In this document: positions 1 to 8,086 of the stretch, one piece after another
Position numbering within the stretch: position 1 is the first letter of the stretch
Layout of the letters: each line of letters starts with the position of its first letter
Source: Agarilytica sp045430285
GTDB taxonomy: Bacteria; Pseudomonadota; Gammaproteobacteria; Pseudomonadales; Cellvibrionaceae
DNA length: 64,000 nucleotides
Direction of reading: 5' to 3'
Assembly (NCBI GenBank): GCA_045430285.1
Contig: JAILXV010000003.1
Location: 310,001 to 374,000, forward strand
Translations under genes and position numbers: made by a program
Notes under the pieces: model-generated
Database searches by the model: none
What the model saw: only the letters and a program-made list of their open reading frames with translations
Told to the model about the DNA's origin: nothing

Positions 1-197
1 GTGCCGCGCACGCTCGTCAACCACACATTAGGCGCAGCAGAATGAATTGCCCACGCGGCGTATCGCGCTGGAGCCAACGAGACAATTAAATACAAAAAAT
101 ACACCACAAGCCCAGCGATAAGCGCAGGCTTTATGGCTCTCGATTGCAGTAGCGCTGATAGCTGATCCTGGGAAGCTAGTGTATTGGCATCACTCAT
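1..197 (-). CDS. gspN: Type II secretion protein N (partial, N-terminus only)
   Basis: Only the first ~65 codons lie in the window; the gene runs off the left edge. The ATG is at 197, 24 nt after the gspM stop. The visible protein has a short polar N-terminus, one hydrophobic membrane segment (about residues 26-43, AGLVVYFLYLIVSL), then a periplasmic start with VWLTSVRG, which resembles the conserved beginning of GspN. GspN is an accessory inner-membrane/periplasmic part of the type II secretion machinery. The call rests on this fragment and on its place at the end of a complete gspC-M operon. Confidence 0.8.
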   Translation of the reverse strand, partial: MSDANTLASQDQLSALLQSRAIKPALIAGLVVYFLYLIVSLAPARYAAWAIHSAAPNVWLTSVRG

Positions 198-221
198 ATG
201 TAACTCAAATTTGATCGGGGT

Positions 222-701
222 TTAGTTTTTGTGAATACGTAAATTCATGCTTACCGTGCCAGGATTTGCCCCTGGCGCAACAGATAAATCTTTGATTCTA
301 AAATTATGGGTAACTTCCATTTCAAAAAGCCACTGCAATACTTTCTCAAAATTTGCTTCATCAAAACGTAATCGCACACCGTCTTTACCGCTGGCCGCCA
401 TAGATGCAACTTGCAATCCCTTAGCGCTGACGCTTTGCTGTACGATATTTTCAATTGAGCCGCGGCTATTTTCTTGGCTGCCAGTCGTTTTTTGCGCCAT
501 TACTTGTGCAGCTAAACCACGTACATTCTCTAATGAATTGCGCAATGCATTATTTTTAGTCTCTTCTTTTGCGCGCATATTTTGTACGGGGCTCAGCACT
601 GCCATAAAGAGAATATACAGAGACAAAAAACCACCGCCGATCACTAACGCGAGCTGATCACGTGAAGAAGCCTGAGACCACCATTCTTTAAGCGCGTCCA
701 T
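222..701 (-). CDS. gspM: Type II secretion protein M
   Basis: A 159-residue bitopic inner-membrane protein. A short cytoplasmic N-terminus (MDALKEWWSQASSRDQ) is followed by one membrane helix (about residues 16-36), a coiled-coil-prone stretch and a small ferredoxin-like periplasmic domain ending in the typical strand SMNLRIHKN. GspM is part of the assembly platform and pairs with GspL. Its start overlaps the gspL stop by one base, so translation is probably coupled. Length and domain order match the family. Confidence 0.93.
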   Translation of the reverse strand: MDALKEWWSQASSRDQLALVIGGGFLSLYILFMAVLSPVQNMRAKEETKNNALRNSLENVRGLAAQVMAQKTTGSQENSRGSIENIVQQSVSAKGLQVASMAASGKDGVRLRFDEANFEKVLQWLFEMEVTHNFRIKDLSVAPGANPGTVSMNLRIHKN

Positions 702-1939
702 TAGTTCTTCTCCGTCAATTTAATATTGGCTTGATAAACATCACCCTGACGACTGGTGCGCGGGGAACCGGACTGCAAGCCATTGCTGGCCAACAGTTCT
801 CTAAAGCTACCTAACTCGCCGAGGCCTTTTACTTCGATATTTAACTGCAGCTCTTTTTGTTCACCGTTATAACGAAAGTTCGACATTTGGATATCTTTAC
901 GTTGAGACATGGCTTTGGATAATCCGCCCAACATCACCACAAGATTTGTTGGTTCGTTACTACTGGACTCACCGCCTTTACCACGCAACAAACTTTTTAA
1001 TCGATTCTCTTCGTCACCCTTCCGACCTTTTGGAACGGCCTGTAAATACACCTGCTGGATTTGACTACGAATCGCTTTGCCTTCGCTTTTTGCTGATAAG
1101 TACGCCGAAAAATTGACAATAAAGGATAATACAAATGCCGCCGCCGCAACATAGACCGGCGTCTTCCAAGTATGCCACCAACGATCTATTGGTAACTTAC
1201 GTGCAAAATCGCCTGAACGAATATTTAGTGGGTTAACGATAAGGCCATCGTCTATACAATCCCAAAAGCATCCTTCTTGTTCTGCGATCTCAATACTTTC
1301 ATTATTCAACCACGCCTCAGGCAAACAGGTCTTTAATAACGATAAGCCTTCGGCTGAATCCGCAAGTAAGTGAATAGCAGCCTCACTCAGGTTAAGTTCT
1401 GAGCTCAAGCTCTCCAAGACCATCGGCGCAACGTTTATTTCAATGGCAAAACCCGAACCGCCAGCAAATTTGGCGATCACCGTTTCGACATCGAGAACCA
1501 AGGTGGCAGCGGCACCTGCCAAGTTCAACAATAAATATTCAGGAAAAACGTGCTGAACTTCGCTGCTGACAAGTTCGATTTCTGCAAGACTGGTTTCGAC
1601 TTCTTCACGATTAAGATAAACCAAATTCACTTGGTCGTTTTCGACTTCGCCAAAACAAAAATGTAAATCTTCAACTGGGTCAATGAGCTCTTCTTCCATA
1701 TCGTATGGAACAAGCTTCGCCAAATGCTTTTTCTCTGCGCCATCCACCGGCACCGTTCGCACAATGGCTTTAGAGCCAGGCATTAACATGCACACCATGG
1801 TGCCGGAGTGGGGGATCGATTCCGCCATCAATTCTAAGGTGCCCGCATGTAGGGCATCATCCCATGAGCCATCGGCAAACTGCATACGCCACTGCCAGTG
1901 ATTCTCGGTTATTTGTCGAACATATAGTCGTTCTGTCAC
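701..1939 (-). CDS. gspL: Type II secretion protein L
   Basis: A 412-residue protein with the GspL layout: a large cytoplasmic actin-like domain (about 1-240), which in the family binds the N-terminal domain of the ATPase GspE, one membrane helix (about 261-281, VYVAAAAFVLSFIVNFSAYL), and a periplasmic ferredoxin-like domain that pairs with GspM. The start is a GTG preceded by AGAGAA. There are 79 untranslated bases between gspK and this gene, the longest gap in the operon, with no obvious terminator. Confidence 0.93.
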   Translation of the reverse strand: MTERLYVRQITENHWQWRMQFADGSWDDALHAGTLELMAESIPHSGTMVCMLMPGSKAIVRTVPVDGAEKKHLAKLVPYDMEEELIDPVEDLHFCFGEVENDQVNLVYLNREEVETSLAEIELVSSEVQHVFPEYLLLNLAGAAATLVLDVETVIAKFAGGSGFAIEINVAPMVLESLSSELNLSEAAIHLLADSAEGLSLLKTCLPEAWLNNESIEIAEQEGCFWDCIDDGLIVNPLNIRSGDFARKLPIDRWWHTWKTPVYVAAAAFVLSFIVNFSAYLSAKSEGKAIRSQIQQVYLQAVPKGRKGDEENRLKSLLRGKGGESSSNEPTNLVVMLGGLSKAMSQRKDIQMSNFRYNGEQKELQLNIEVKGLGELGSFRELLASNGLQSGSPRTSRQGDVYQANIKLTEKN

Positions 1940-2018
1940 AATATTTCTCTTTTTGATTTTTTAAGACGATTAATCAGTTCGCCTTCTTTATTTCTCAAAA
2001 TGTATAACAAATAAAATT

Positions 2019-3209
2019 TTAAAAATTTGCGTCTGTTCGGCGGACGACTTCGATCGTGATGCCCGCGTTAGAGCCTGTACCTTGCTGACCACCTTGGCTT
2101 TGGCCGCTTGTATCTCTTTTAAGCAAACTGATTCCACGTCGAACATACGCATCTCCGATATATATCGTGCTATTCAATATAAAGTAGTTGCTCTGCCCTA
2201 CAGAATATATTCCCGCCCCATCCAAAAGATCACTTTGACCAGCCGAGGCGCCCCATTCAGCAGGTAAATTGGGGGCATCTTTTATATTCTTTATGGCTGG
2301 ATATCCTTCCTCTCCCGCTTCTCGGATAAAAGACTCCAGTCTAGCGCCAGTCTGTTCGTCAAAAGGCAGTAAATCACACGCTGCCGGATTATTCGTATCA
2401 AATGGCTTTATCGACCTCAAGACATTAACCGTTGCCGTCTGAATATTCACGGTTTTCACGTCAACTAAAGGCAGCGCAATGATATTCGGTAATAACTGAC
2501 GGTAGAGTTGGGGCAGCATACCGCGCATAACTTGCAGCTCACTCACACTCACCATTTCATCATTTGCAATGGTAGCTTTCGGCTCCAAAGACTCATAATG
2601 ATCTGACTCTGCGCCACCAAAACCAGTGATAATGGAATCAGCATCCAACCAATCTATCACCGCTTCCGTAATACCTTCCGCCTGATCTTGTGGTAAAAAT
2701 ATTGGCCCTTCATCCTCTTCCCTACTTATGTCAAAAGTTTGCAACAAACGAATAAATGCGTGCTGCTGCTGAGTAAACCTTGTGCATGCCCCAGCTCCCA
2801 TACAGCTCTGTGTGCCGCTTGGCGGATTGGGACTATTACACGGCGGCTTATCTTTAAGCATATTAATGTTAAATCGACCGTGAGCATCAAACATTACAAC
2901 TTCGATCATATTGCCTTCGTCTGGAAACTGTTGCGGCGCAGCCCATATCTCACCAGTGTGATCCGACTCCTTCAGCGTCGTGTCGTCTTCGTCTAAACGC
3001 AATAGCGCAATAGCGCCCTGCTCCGCGCCCTCCAAATAGGCTCTCGCTTGTATCCCTGCCCACCTATTTCCACTACGGGACATGCTTAATTCAAAGCGCC
3101 AAGAAAGTTCGGTCGCTACAACAGCAATTAACGCAACAATCATCATGGCCATTATTAAAGCCACACCACGTTGTTTTTTTAGTACGAGGCCGTTAGCTTC
3201 AGTACGCAC
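2019..3209 (-). CDS. gspK: Type II secretion minor pseudopilin K
   Basis: A 396-residue minor pseudopilin that in the family sits at the pilus tip with GspI and GspJ. It has a prepilin-peptidase site (KKQRG, then VALIMAMMIVALIAV) and, as usual for GspK, lacks the glutamate found at mature position 5 of other pseudopilins. The large C-terminal domain carries an inserted cysteine-containing segment (CNSPNPPSGTQSCMGAGAC). The GTG start lies one base after the gspJ stop and is preceded by AAGGAAAA, which supports it. Confidence 0.95.
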   Translation of the reverse strand: MRTEANGLVLKKQRGVALIMAMMIVALIAVVATELSWRFELSMSRSGNRWAGIQARAYLEGAEQGAIALLRLDEDDTTLKESDHTGEIWAAPQQFPDEGNMIEVVMFDAHGRFNINMLKDKPPCNSPNPPSGTQSCMGAGACTRFTQQQHAFIRLLQTFDISREEDEGPIFLPQDQAEGITEAVIDWLDADSIITGFGGAESDHYESLEPKATIANDEMVSVSELQVMRGMLPQLYRQLLPNIIALPLVDVKTVNIQTATVNVLRSIKPFDTNNPAACDLLPFDEQTGARLESFIREAGEEGYPAIKNIKDAPNLPAEWGASAGQSDLLDGAGIYSVGQSNYFILNSTIYIGDAYVRRGISLLKRDTSGQSQGGQQGTGSNAGITIEVVRRTDANF

Positions 3210-3210
3210 T

Positions 3211-3849
3211 CTATTTTCCTTTTACCAGGGCAAACAAACGCGAAATCTCTGCTTCATCACCTTTAAGGCGGAGCTTTATCTCAACCGCTAAAGGCATATC
3301 ATCTGGGTTTGCCCCTTGGAAAGGCCAATCATCCGTCCACGGCCCGCCACTAAAAGACGTTGCAGCGGGGGTCAGTATTCGGACTTCAACGCCCTCAACA
3401 CCATCTATAATTTTTTGCTGCCGCGCCTGATCTACATCGTTGGAACCAAGGTCGTACCACACGTCCCGCCATAAAATTTCTTCTTGTACGCGATAACCCA
3501 CTCGAATCAATTCACTACGAATAAAGTTGAGAGGGTTTGCATGGCCACCACGAAGCACCACCATCCAATATTCTTCATCCGTATTCGCCAAAAACATGGG
3601 TGGCAACTTACTGCCACTGCCCACGCCGTACGCCTGTGTTACCTGATGATTCACCATGTTTCGTAAATCAGCTTCAATCAACAACCAAGCGCGATCAATT
3701 TTTGCCAATTCCTTTATATGTTTTTCTACCACTTCTTTCGAGCTAATCGTAGCGTCCAATGATTGATACGAAATGGTACCAATCATTGCCATGATAATCA
3801 CCGCGATCAACACTTCGATCAACGTGATACCGCGCTGGATTTTATTCAC
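3211..3849 (-). CDS. gspJ: Type II secretion minor pseudopilin J
   Basis: A 212-residue minor pseudopilin. The short leader MNKIQRG is followed by ITLIEVLIAVIIMAMIG, the prepilin-peptidase (PilD/GspO type) recognition sequence with glutamate at mature position 5 and a hydrophobic helix. In the family it forms the tip complex with GspI and GspK. It overlaps the end of gspI by 8 bases, consistent with one co-translated operon. No peptidase gene (gspO) is present here; processing would rely on PilD encoded elsewhere. Confidence 0.95.
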   Translation of the reverse strand: MNKIQRGITLIEVLIAVIIMAMIGTISYQSLDATISSKEVVEKHIKELAKIDRAWLLIEADLRNMVNHQVTQAYGVGSGSKLPPMFLANTDEEYWMVVLRGGHANPLNFIRSELIRVGYRVQEEILWRDVWYDLGSNDVDQARQQKIIDGVEGVEVRILTPAATSFSGGPWTDDWPFQGANPDDMPLAVEIKLRLKGDEAEISRLFALVKGK

Positions 3850-4231
3850 TTAAGAATCCAGATAAGGTCACAAGGGGAGAGTCCTCGTCGAGACCAACGG
3901 TAATATTCATGCGAAACATATTAAGCTCTTCTGCAGTCGGCTCAACTTCAACTTTCCAAAACCACTCCTGCCCTGCGAACTCTTCGCTATCCTGTTTTTT
4001 ACGCGTTTTAGTAACATTCTTTTGTAGCTTATGAGTAATCAACATTTCCTGACGTTTATTTTCAGCAAACCAATACGCATAGGTTTTCGTCGTCATGTGA
4101 GAAGTGTGATCTATGACGCTTTGCATCCTCAATAACATCGCGGGTAACGCAATTCCGACTATCACCAATGCCACCATAACTTCGATTAAGGTGAAGCCTT
4201 TATGATTACTATGGTTACCACATTTTTTCAT
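3842..4231 (-). CDS. gspI: Type II secretion minor pseudopilin I
   Basis: A 129-residue minor pseudopilin with leader MKKCGNHSNHKG and mature start FTLIEVMVALVIVGIALPA: a canonical G/F prepilin cleavage site with Glu+5 and a membrane helix. Family members nucleate the pseudopilus tip with GspJ and GspK. The leader contains one cysteine, which is a little unusual but is removed by processing. Length and position between gspH and gspJ are standard. Confidence 0.95.
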   Translation of the reverse strand: MKKCGNHSNHKGFTLIEVMVALVIVGIALPAMLLRMQSVIDHTSHMTTKTYAYWFAENKRQEMLITHKLQKNVTKTRKKQDSEEFAGQEWFWKVEVEPTAEELNMFRMNITVGLDEDSPLVTLSGFLSE

Positions 4232-4238
4232 TTATTAC

Positions 4239-4790
4239 TCAATTCTCGAAAACTTCTTCTTCCTGCTCTCGACGTTGCACCCAAACAACCTCGCCCCACA
4301 AATCTACTTTGACATTTTGAGGTTCACCACCAAGCTCTTCATGGGTAAACTCAATTTCAAATGGTGACACTTCACCGCTTGGGTAAAACGCGAGAATGGG
4401 AATGAGCTCTTTCGGCGCATCTTCATATTTCCATTCTTCCTCATCTATAAACACATTGAGGTCAATAGTATTCGAGATTTCTACCGCTGGGACTTCTTCC
4501 AACTCCACCCAACCTTCGGGAGTCATCTTTTGCCAACTATAACGCCAGCCCTCATCCAATGGGTTTTCTCGCCATTCGGGCGGCTCAATTAACATACCAA
4601 TTGGCTCGCCACTCAAGACTGACAACTCCGATATATGCGCCCCAATTACAACAAACTTTTCTATGGTTTTTTTAAATTGCTCGTCTGGACCGTCCTGCGT
4701 AAAAAAAACAGATACGCCGCCCACTACAAAACCAATAAGCATTAATACGGTGAGCACTTCGATTAATGTAAAGCCCGTGCTTGTCTTCAT
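4239..4790 (-). CDS. gspH: Type II secretion minor pseudopilin H
   Basis: A pseudopilin that in the family links the tip complex to the main GspG pilus body. I place the start at the ATG at 4790 (183 aa), because it is preceded by CAGG and gives a normal six-residue leader (MKTSTG) before FTLIEVLTVLMLIGFV. A longer reading from a GTG at 4832 would give a 20-residue leader. The C-terminus is acidic (REQEEEVFEN). The mature protein fits the family in length and in its beta-rich C-terminal domain. Confidence 0.92.
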   Translation of the reverse strand: MKTSTGFTLIEVLTVLMLIGFVVGGVSVFFTQDGPDEQFKKTIEKFVVIGAHISELSVLSGEPIGMLIEPPEWRENPLDEGWRYSWQKMTPEGWVELEEVPAVEISNTIDLNVFIDEEEWKYEDAPKELIPILAFYPSGEVSPFEIEFTHEELGGEPQNVKVDLWGEVVWVQRREQEEEVFEN

Positions 4791-4837
4791 CGAACCTGAA
4801 ACAACATGTGCGTTTTCACTCACCGCCAACACTTAAA

Positions 4838-5284
4838 TTATTCGTCACTATCCCCAGGCTTATCCCAGTTAGTAAGATCCGTATACTCGTCTTCACCGCC
4901 ACGTACACCATCCGCGCCTAGGGTATAAATGGTGTAAGGCTTACCGTCACCAGGGCTTTCGTATAAGTATTCACTGCCCCATGGATCTACAGGTAACTCA
5001 GGAAGGTAGCCATCCTTTCGCCAGTTTTTAGGTGATGGATCTGACTCTGGGCGCGAGACTAACGCTTCTAAACCTTGGTCTGTTGAGGGGTATACAAAGT
5101 TGTCCAACTTATACATTTTCAACGCGGTTTCAATCGCTTTAAAATCGTTTTGCACGACTTTATCTTGTGCTTGCCCAAGCGCACCAATCACTTGCGGCCC
5201 AATGGCAGCCGCCAATAATCCGATAATGACCACAACGACCATAATTTCGATCAGTGTCATACCTTTTTGTTTTCCCATGTTCAT
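4838..5284 (-). CDS. gspG: Type II secretion major pseudopilin G
   Basis: The major pseudopilin (148 aa) that polymerises into the piston-like pseudopilus. The prepilin site is KQKG/MTLIEIMVVVVIIGLL; position +1 is Met rather than the usual Phe. The C-terminus has the family calcium-binding loop (LGADGVRGGEDEYTDLTNW) with the expected acidic residues. The family signature PWGSEYLYESPG is present. It is the best conserved protein of this operon and anchors the type II (not type IV pilus) assignment. Confidence 0.97.
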   Translation of the reverse strand: MNMGKQKGMTLIEIMVVVVIIGLLAAAIGPQVIGALGQAQDKVVQNDFKAIETALKMYKLDNFVYPSTDQGLEALVSRPESDPSPKNWRKDGYLPELPVDPWGSEYLYESPGDGKPYTIYTLGADGVRGGEDEYTDLTNWDKPGDSDE

Positions 5285-5324
5285 AGCTCACTCTCTCAAT
5301 ATGTAATAGTTATATTTTTTGAAT

Positions 5325-6578
5325 CTATCCGACCAAAGAACTCATGTTGAAAATAGGCAGCAATATCGCCATTACGATTGTCGTAACGGTGCCCCCCATA
5401 AATAAAATCATTGCCGGCTCTAACAAACTCATCATCGTATTTAATGAAAACTCTAACTCACGCTCTTGGTTGCGCGCGGCGTGGAGTAACTGCTCTGATA
5501 GTTTTCCGTTTGCCTCACCGGAAGCCACCATTTGCACTAACAAGGGCGGAAATACCTGGGCCTGATCCAGGGCTTTCGCAAAGCTACTGCCTTCTTGTAC
5601 TGCGACAGCCACTTCTTTCGATGCCGCTTGTAACTCTAAGTTTTCGAGCACCTGCGAGGCAATTTTTATCCCCTCTAACAAAGGCACGCCACTGTTAGAC
5701 AGTAAGCCCAAGGTACTGGCATAACGCGATGCTTCTGACTGCAAAATTAAATTGCCGATTAGCGGAAATTTTAACGCTAACTTATGCCATTGACGTTTAC
5801 GTTTGGGTTCACTAATGGCCCACTTAAACAAGACAGCCAAACCGATAAGGGCGATTAACAAAAATGCCCCGTAATTCACCAAAAAATTACTGCTGGCAAT
5901 TAACGCTTTTGTGAGCGTCGGCAGTTCCATGTCGTTGCGCTCAAACATGCTGATGAGGTTTGGCACAACTTTTACCATCATCACCACTACCACCGTTACG
6001 CACACAAATAACATTACGAGCGGGTAGATCATGGCAGACTTGAGTTTTTGTTTCGTTTCTTGAGCGCGTTCGGTGTAATCTGCCAAACGATCTAATACAG
6101 GCCCCAAAAAGCCAGAGGTTTCACCTGCACGAATCATCGCTTGATATAACTTATCAAATACGCGCGGCAGTTCGCTCATCGCCTGAGCAAGACTTAACCC
6201 TTCCAGCACTCGTGAACGAATTTGCAAAATAATGGTTTTAATCGCGGGCTTACGGCTTTGTTTCGCCGCCGCCTGCAGCACTTCGTCTAGCGGTAAACCA
6301 GATTGAACAAGAGAGGCGAGTTGTCGTGTCACTAACGACACATCGCGATGACCCATCGTTGGCCCACCAAAGCTAAAACTAAAGCCGCCGCCTTCTTTTT
6401 TCGATCCCGATTTACTGCCGCTTTTTTCATTAAACGGTTTGCGAGATGATTTAACTTCTAAGGGTTTTAGCTGGCGCCCACGAAGCTGGCCGCGCACGTG
6501 CCTTTCGGAGTCGCCTTCAAGAACGCCTTTAACTTTTTTGCCTTTGGCGTCTAGCGCTGTGTAAGTAAATGCCGCCAT
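5325..6578 (-). CDS. gspF: Type II secretion inner-membrane platform protein F
   Basis: A 417-residue polytopic membrane protein with two T2SSF repeats (about residues 80-200 and 285-405), each a helical cytoplasmic domain followed by membrane helices; the last helix includes MILFMGGTVTTIVMAILLPIF. In the family it couples the ATPase GspE to pseudopilus assembly. A Ser/Gly/Lys-rich linker (about residues 47-75) makes the N-terminal region slightly longer than usual. It lies 8 bases downstream of gspE. Confidence 0.96.
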   Translation of the reverse strand: MAAFTYTALDAKGKKVKGVLEGDSERHVRGQLRGRQLKPLEVKSSRKPFNEKSGSKSGSKKEGGGFSFSFGGPTMGHRDVSLVTRQLASLVQSGLPLDEVLQAAAKQSRKPAIKTIILQIRSRVLEGLSLAQAMSELPRVFDKLYQAMIRAGETSGFLGPVLDRLADYTERAQETKQKLKSAMIYPLVMLFVCVTVVVVMMVKVVPNLISMFERNDMELPTLTKALIASSNFLVNYGAFLLIALIGLAVLFKWAISEPKRKRQWHKLALKFPLIGNLILQSEASRYASTLGLLSNSGVPLLEGIKIASQVLENLELQAASKEVAVAVQEGSSFAKALDQAQVFPPLLVQMVASGEANGKLSEQLLHAARNQERELEFSLNTMMSLLEPAMILFMGGTVTTIVMAILLPIFNMSSLVG

Positions 6579-6586
6579 GTCAGAGC

Positions 6587-8086
6587 CTAGGTCGTTGCCG
6601 TTACCCGCAACACCTCTTCCACGCTGGTGATGCCCTGGAGCACTTTATCGCGTCCATCCTGATCGATAGAGGTGCAGGTTTTACGCACGTGCTCTAGCAT
6701 TTTTTGTTCGCCAGCACCTTCGTGAATAAGTAGTCGTAAACCATCATCAACCGGAATAAGTTCGTAGATACCGGTACGACCCCTATAGCCGTTGTCGTTA
6801 CATTCAGCACAGCCCACCGGCGCATAGACTTCAGCTCCTTCGGGGATTTTGAGACGGGACGCTTCTGACTCAGACGCTTTATGAGGTTTTTTGCAAGCAG
6901 GACATAAAACACGTACCAGGCGCTGCGCCATTAAGGCTTCAAGACTGGACGATAGCAAGAAGGGCTCTACACCCATGTCATGCAAACGTGTCACCGCACC
7001 GATCGCCGTATTGGTATGCAAGGTGGATAATACTAAGTGACCTGTCAAACTCGCCTGCACCGCAATGCTGGCGGTCTCTTGGTCACGGATCTCACCGATC
7101 ATGACCACATCGGGATCTTGTCGAAGTATCGCCCGCAGACCTTTTGCGAAGGTCATCTCAACTTTACTATTGACCTGAGTCTGCCCAATGCCTGGCAAAA
7201 GGTATTCTATTGGATCTTCAACCGTCATGATGTTGCGCGCACGGGTATTCAAAAAACTCAGACCCGCATAAAGGCTTGTGGTTTTACCGGAACCCGTTGG
7301 GCCGGTCACCAAGATAATGCCATGTGGTTTACGCAAACCTGTTTCGTAATTATCTTGCACAAACTTCGGCATATTGAGCTGCGTTAACGTCAGCTGGCCA
7401 GCGGCCTGATCCAGAATCCGCAGTACGACGCGCTCGCCATGCGCAGAAGGCAGCGTTGAGACACGAATATCTACCGCATGCCCTGCAATCTTCACCGATA
7501 TGCGACCATCTTGAGGGACACGCTTTTCAGCAATATCCATCTTCGCCATAACCTTAAGCCGCGATACCAATACCGGTGCAAGCACAGGTTTAGGCGATAG
7601 CACTTCCATCAATACGCCATCACGACGGAAGCGAATGGAAACGCGATCTTCATAGGGCTCAACGTGAATATCAGAAGCTTTTTCTTGAATCGCTTGGGAG
7701 ATAACGGCGTTAATCAAGCGGATAACCGGCGCGTCGCCTTCACCGGCTAGTAATTCACCGTCATCAATATCTTCCGCTAACTGACCAAGATCCATCTCAG
7801 CACCCATGTCATCCACCGCCTGCTGGGCTTCGCCATCGTTGCTTTGATATACCTGAGTGAGCCGTGCTTTAAACTCGTCATCTTCCAGCTTAACAAGCTG
7901 CAGGGGATGACCGACGTAACGACGCAATTCCAACAATGTCTGTGCGGTTACCGAAGCCGTATGAAGCACCATGCCGCCATCCAGCATAACCCCATAATCA
8001 GAGGCAAAAGAGAAGGGCAAGCGCGCTATTTTTGGCGCAGCTTCTGGCGCTATAACACCATCATCTTCTGACAAGATGTCGAGCAT
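6587..8086 (-). CDS. gspE: Type II secretion ATPase E
   Basis: The 499-residue hexameric ATPase that powers pseudopilus assembly on the cytoplasmic side. Visible are a degenerate N-terminal GspL-binding domain (about 1-115), Walker A GPTGSGKT at 262-269, an Asp box (TVEDPIEYLLPGI), a Walker B-like segment (RQDPDVVMIGEIRD) and a His box (LVLSTLHTN). A zinc-binding tetracysteine module is formed by C395, C398, C426 and C429, typical of GspE. Its ATG overlaps the gspD stop by one base. Confidence 0.97.
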   Translation of the reverse strand: MLDILSEDDGVIAPEAAPKIARLPFSFASDYGVMLDGGMVLHTASVTAQTLLELRRYVGHPLQLVKLEDDEFKARLTQVYQSNDGEAQQAVDDMGAEMDLGQLAEDIDDGELLAGEGDAPVIRLINAVISQAIQEKASDIHVEPYEDRVSIRFRRDGVLMEVLSPKPVLAPVLVSRLKVMAKMDIAEKRVPQDGRISVKIAGHAVDIRVSTLPSAHGERVVLRILDQAAGQLTLTQLNMPKFVQDNYETGLRKPHGIILVTGPTGSGKTTSLYAGLSFLNTRARNIMTVEDPIEYLLPGIGQTQVNSKVEMTFAKGLRAILRQDPDVVMIGEIRDQETASIAVQASLTGHLVLSTLHTNTAIGAVTRLHDMGVEPFLLSSSLEALMAQRLVRVLCPACKKPHKASESEASRLKIPEGAEVYAPVGCAECNDNGYRGRTGIYELIPVDDGLRLLIHEGAGEQKMLEHVRKTCTSIDQDGRDKVLQGITSVEEVLRVTATT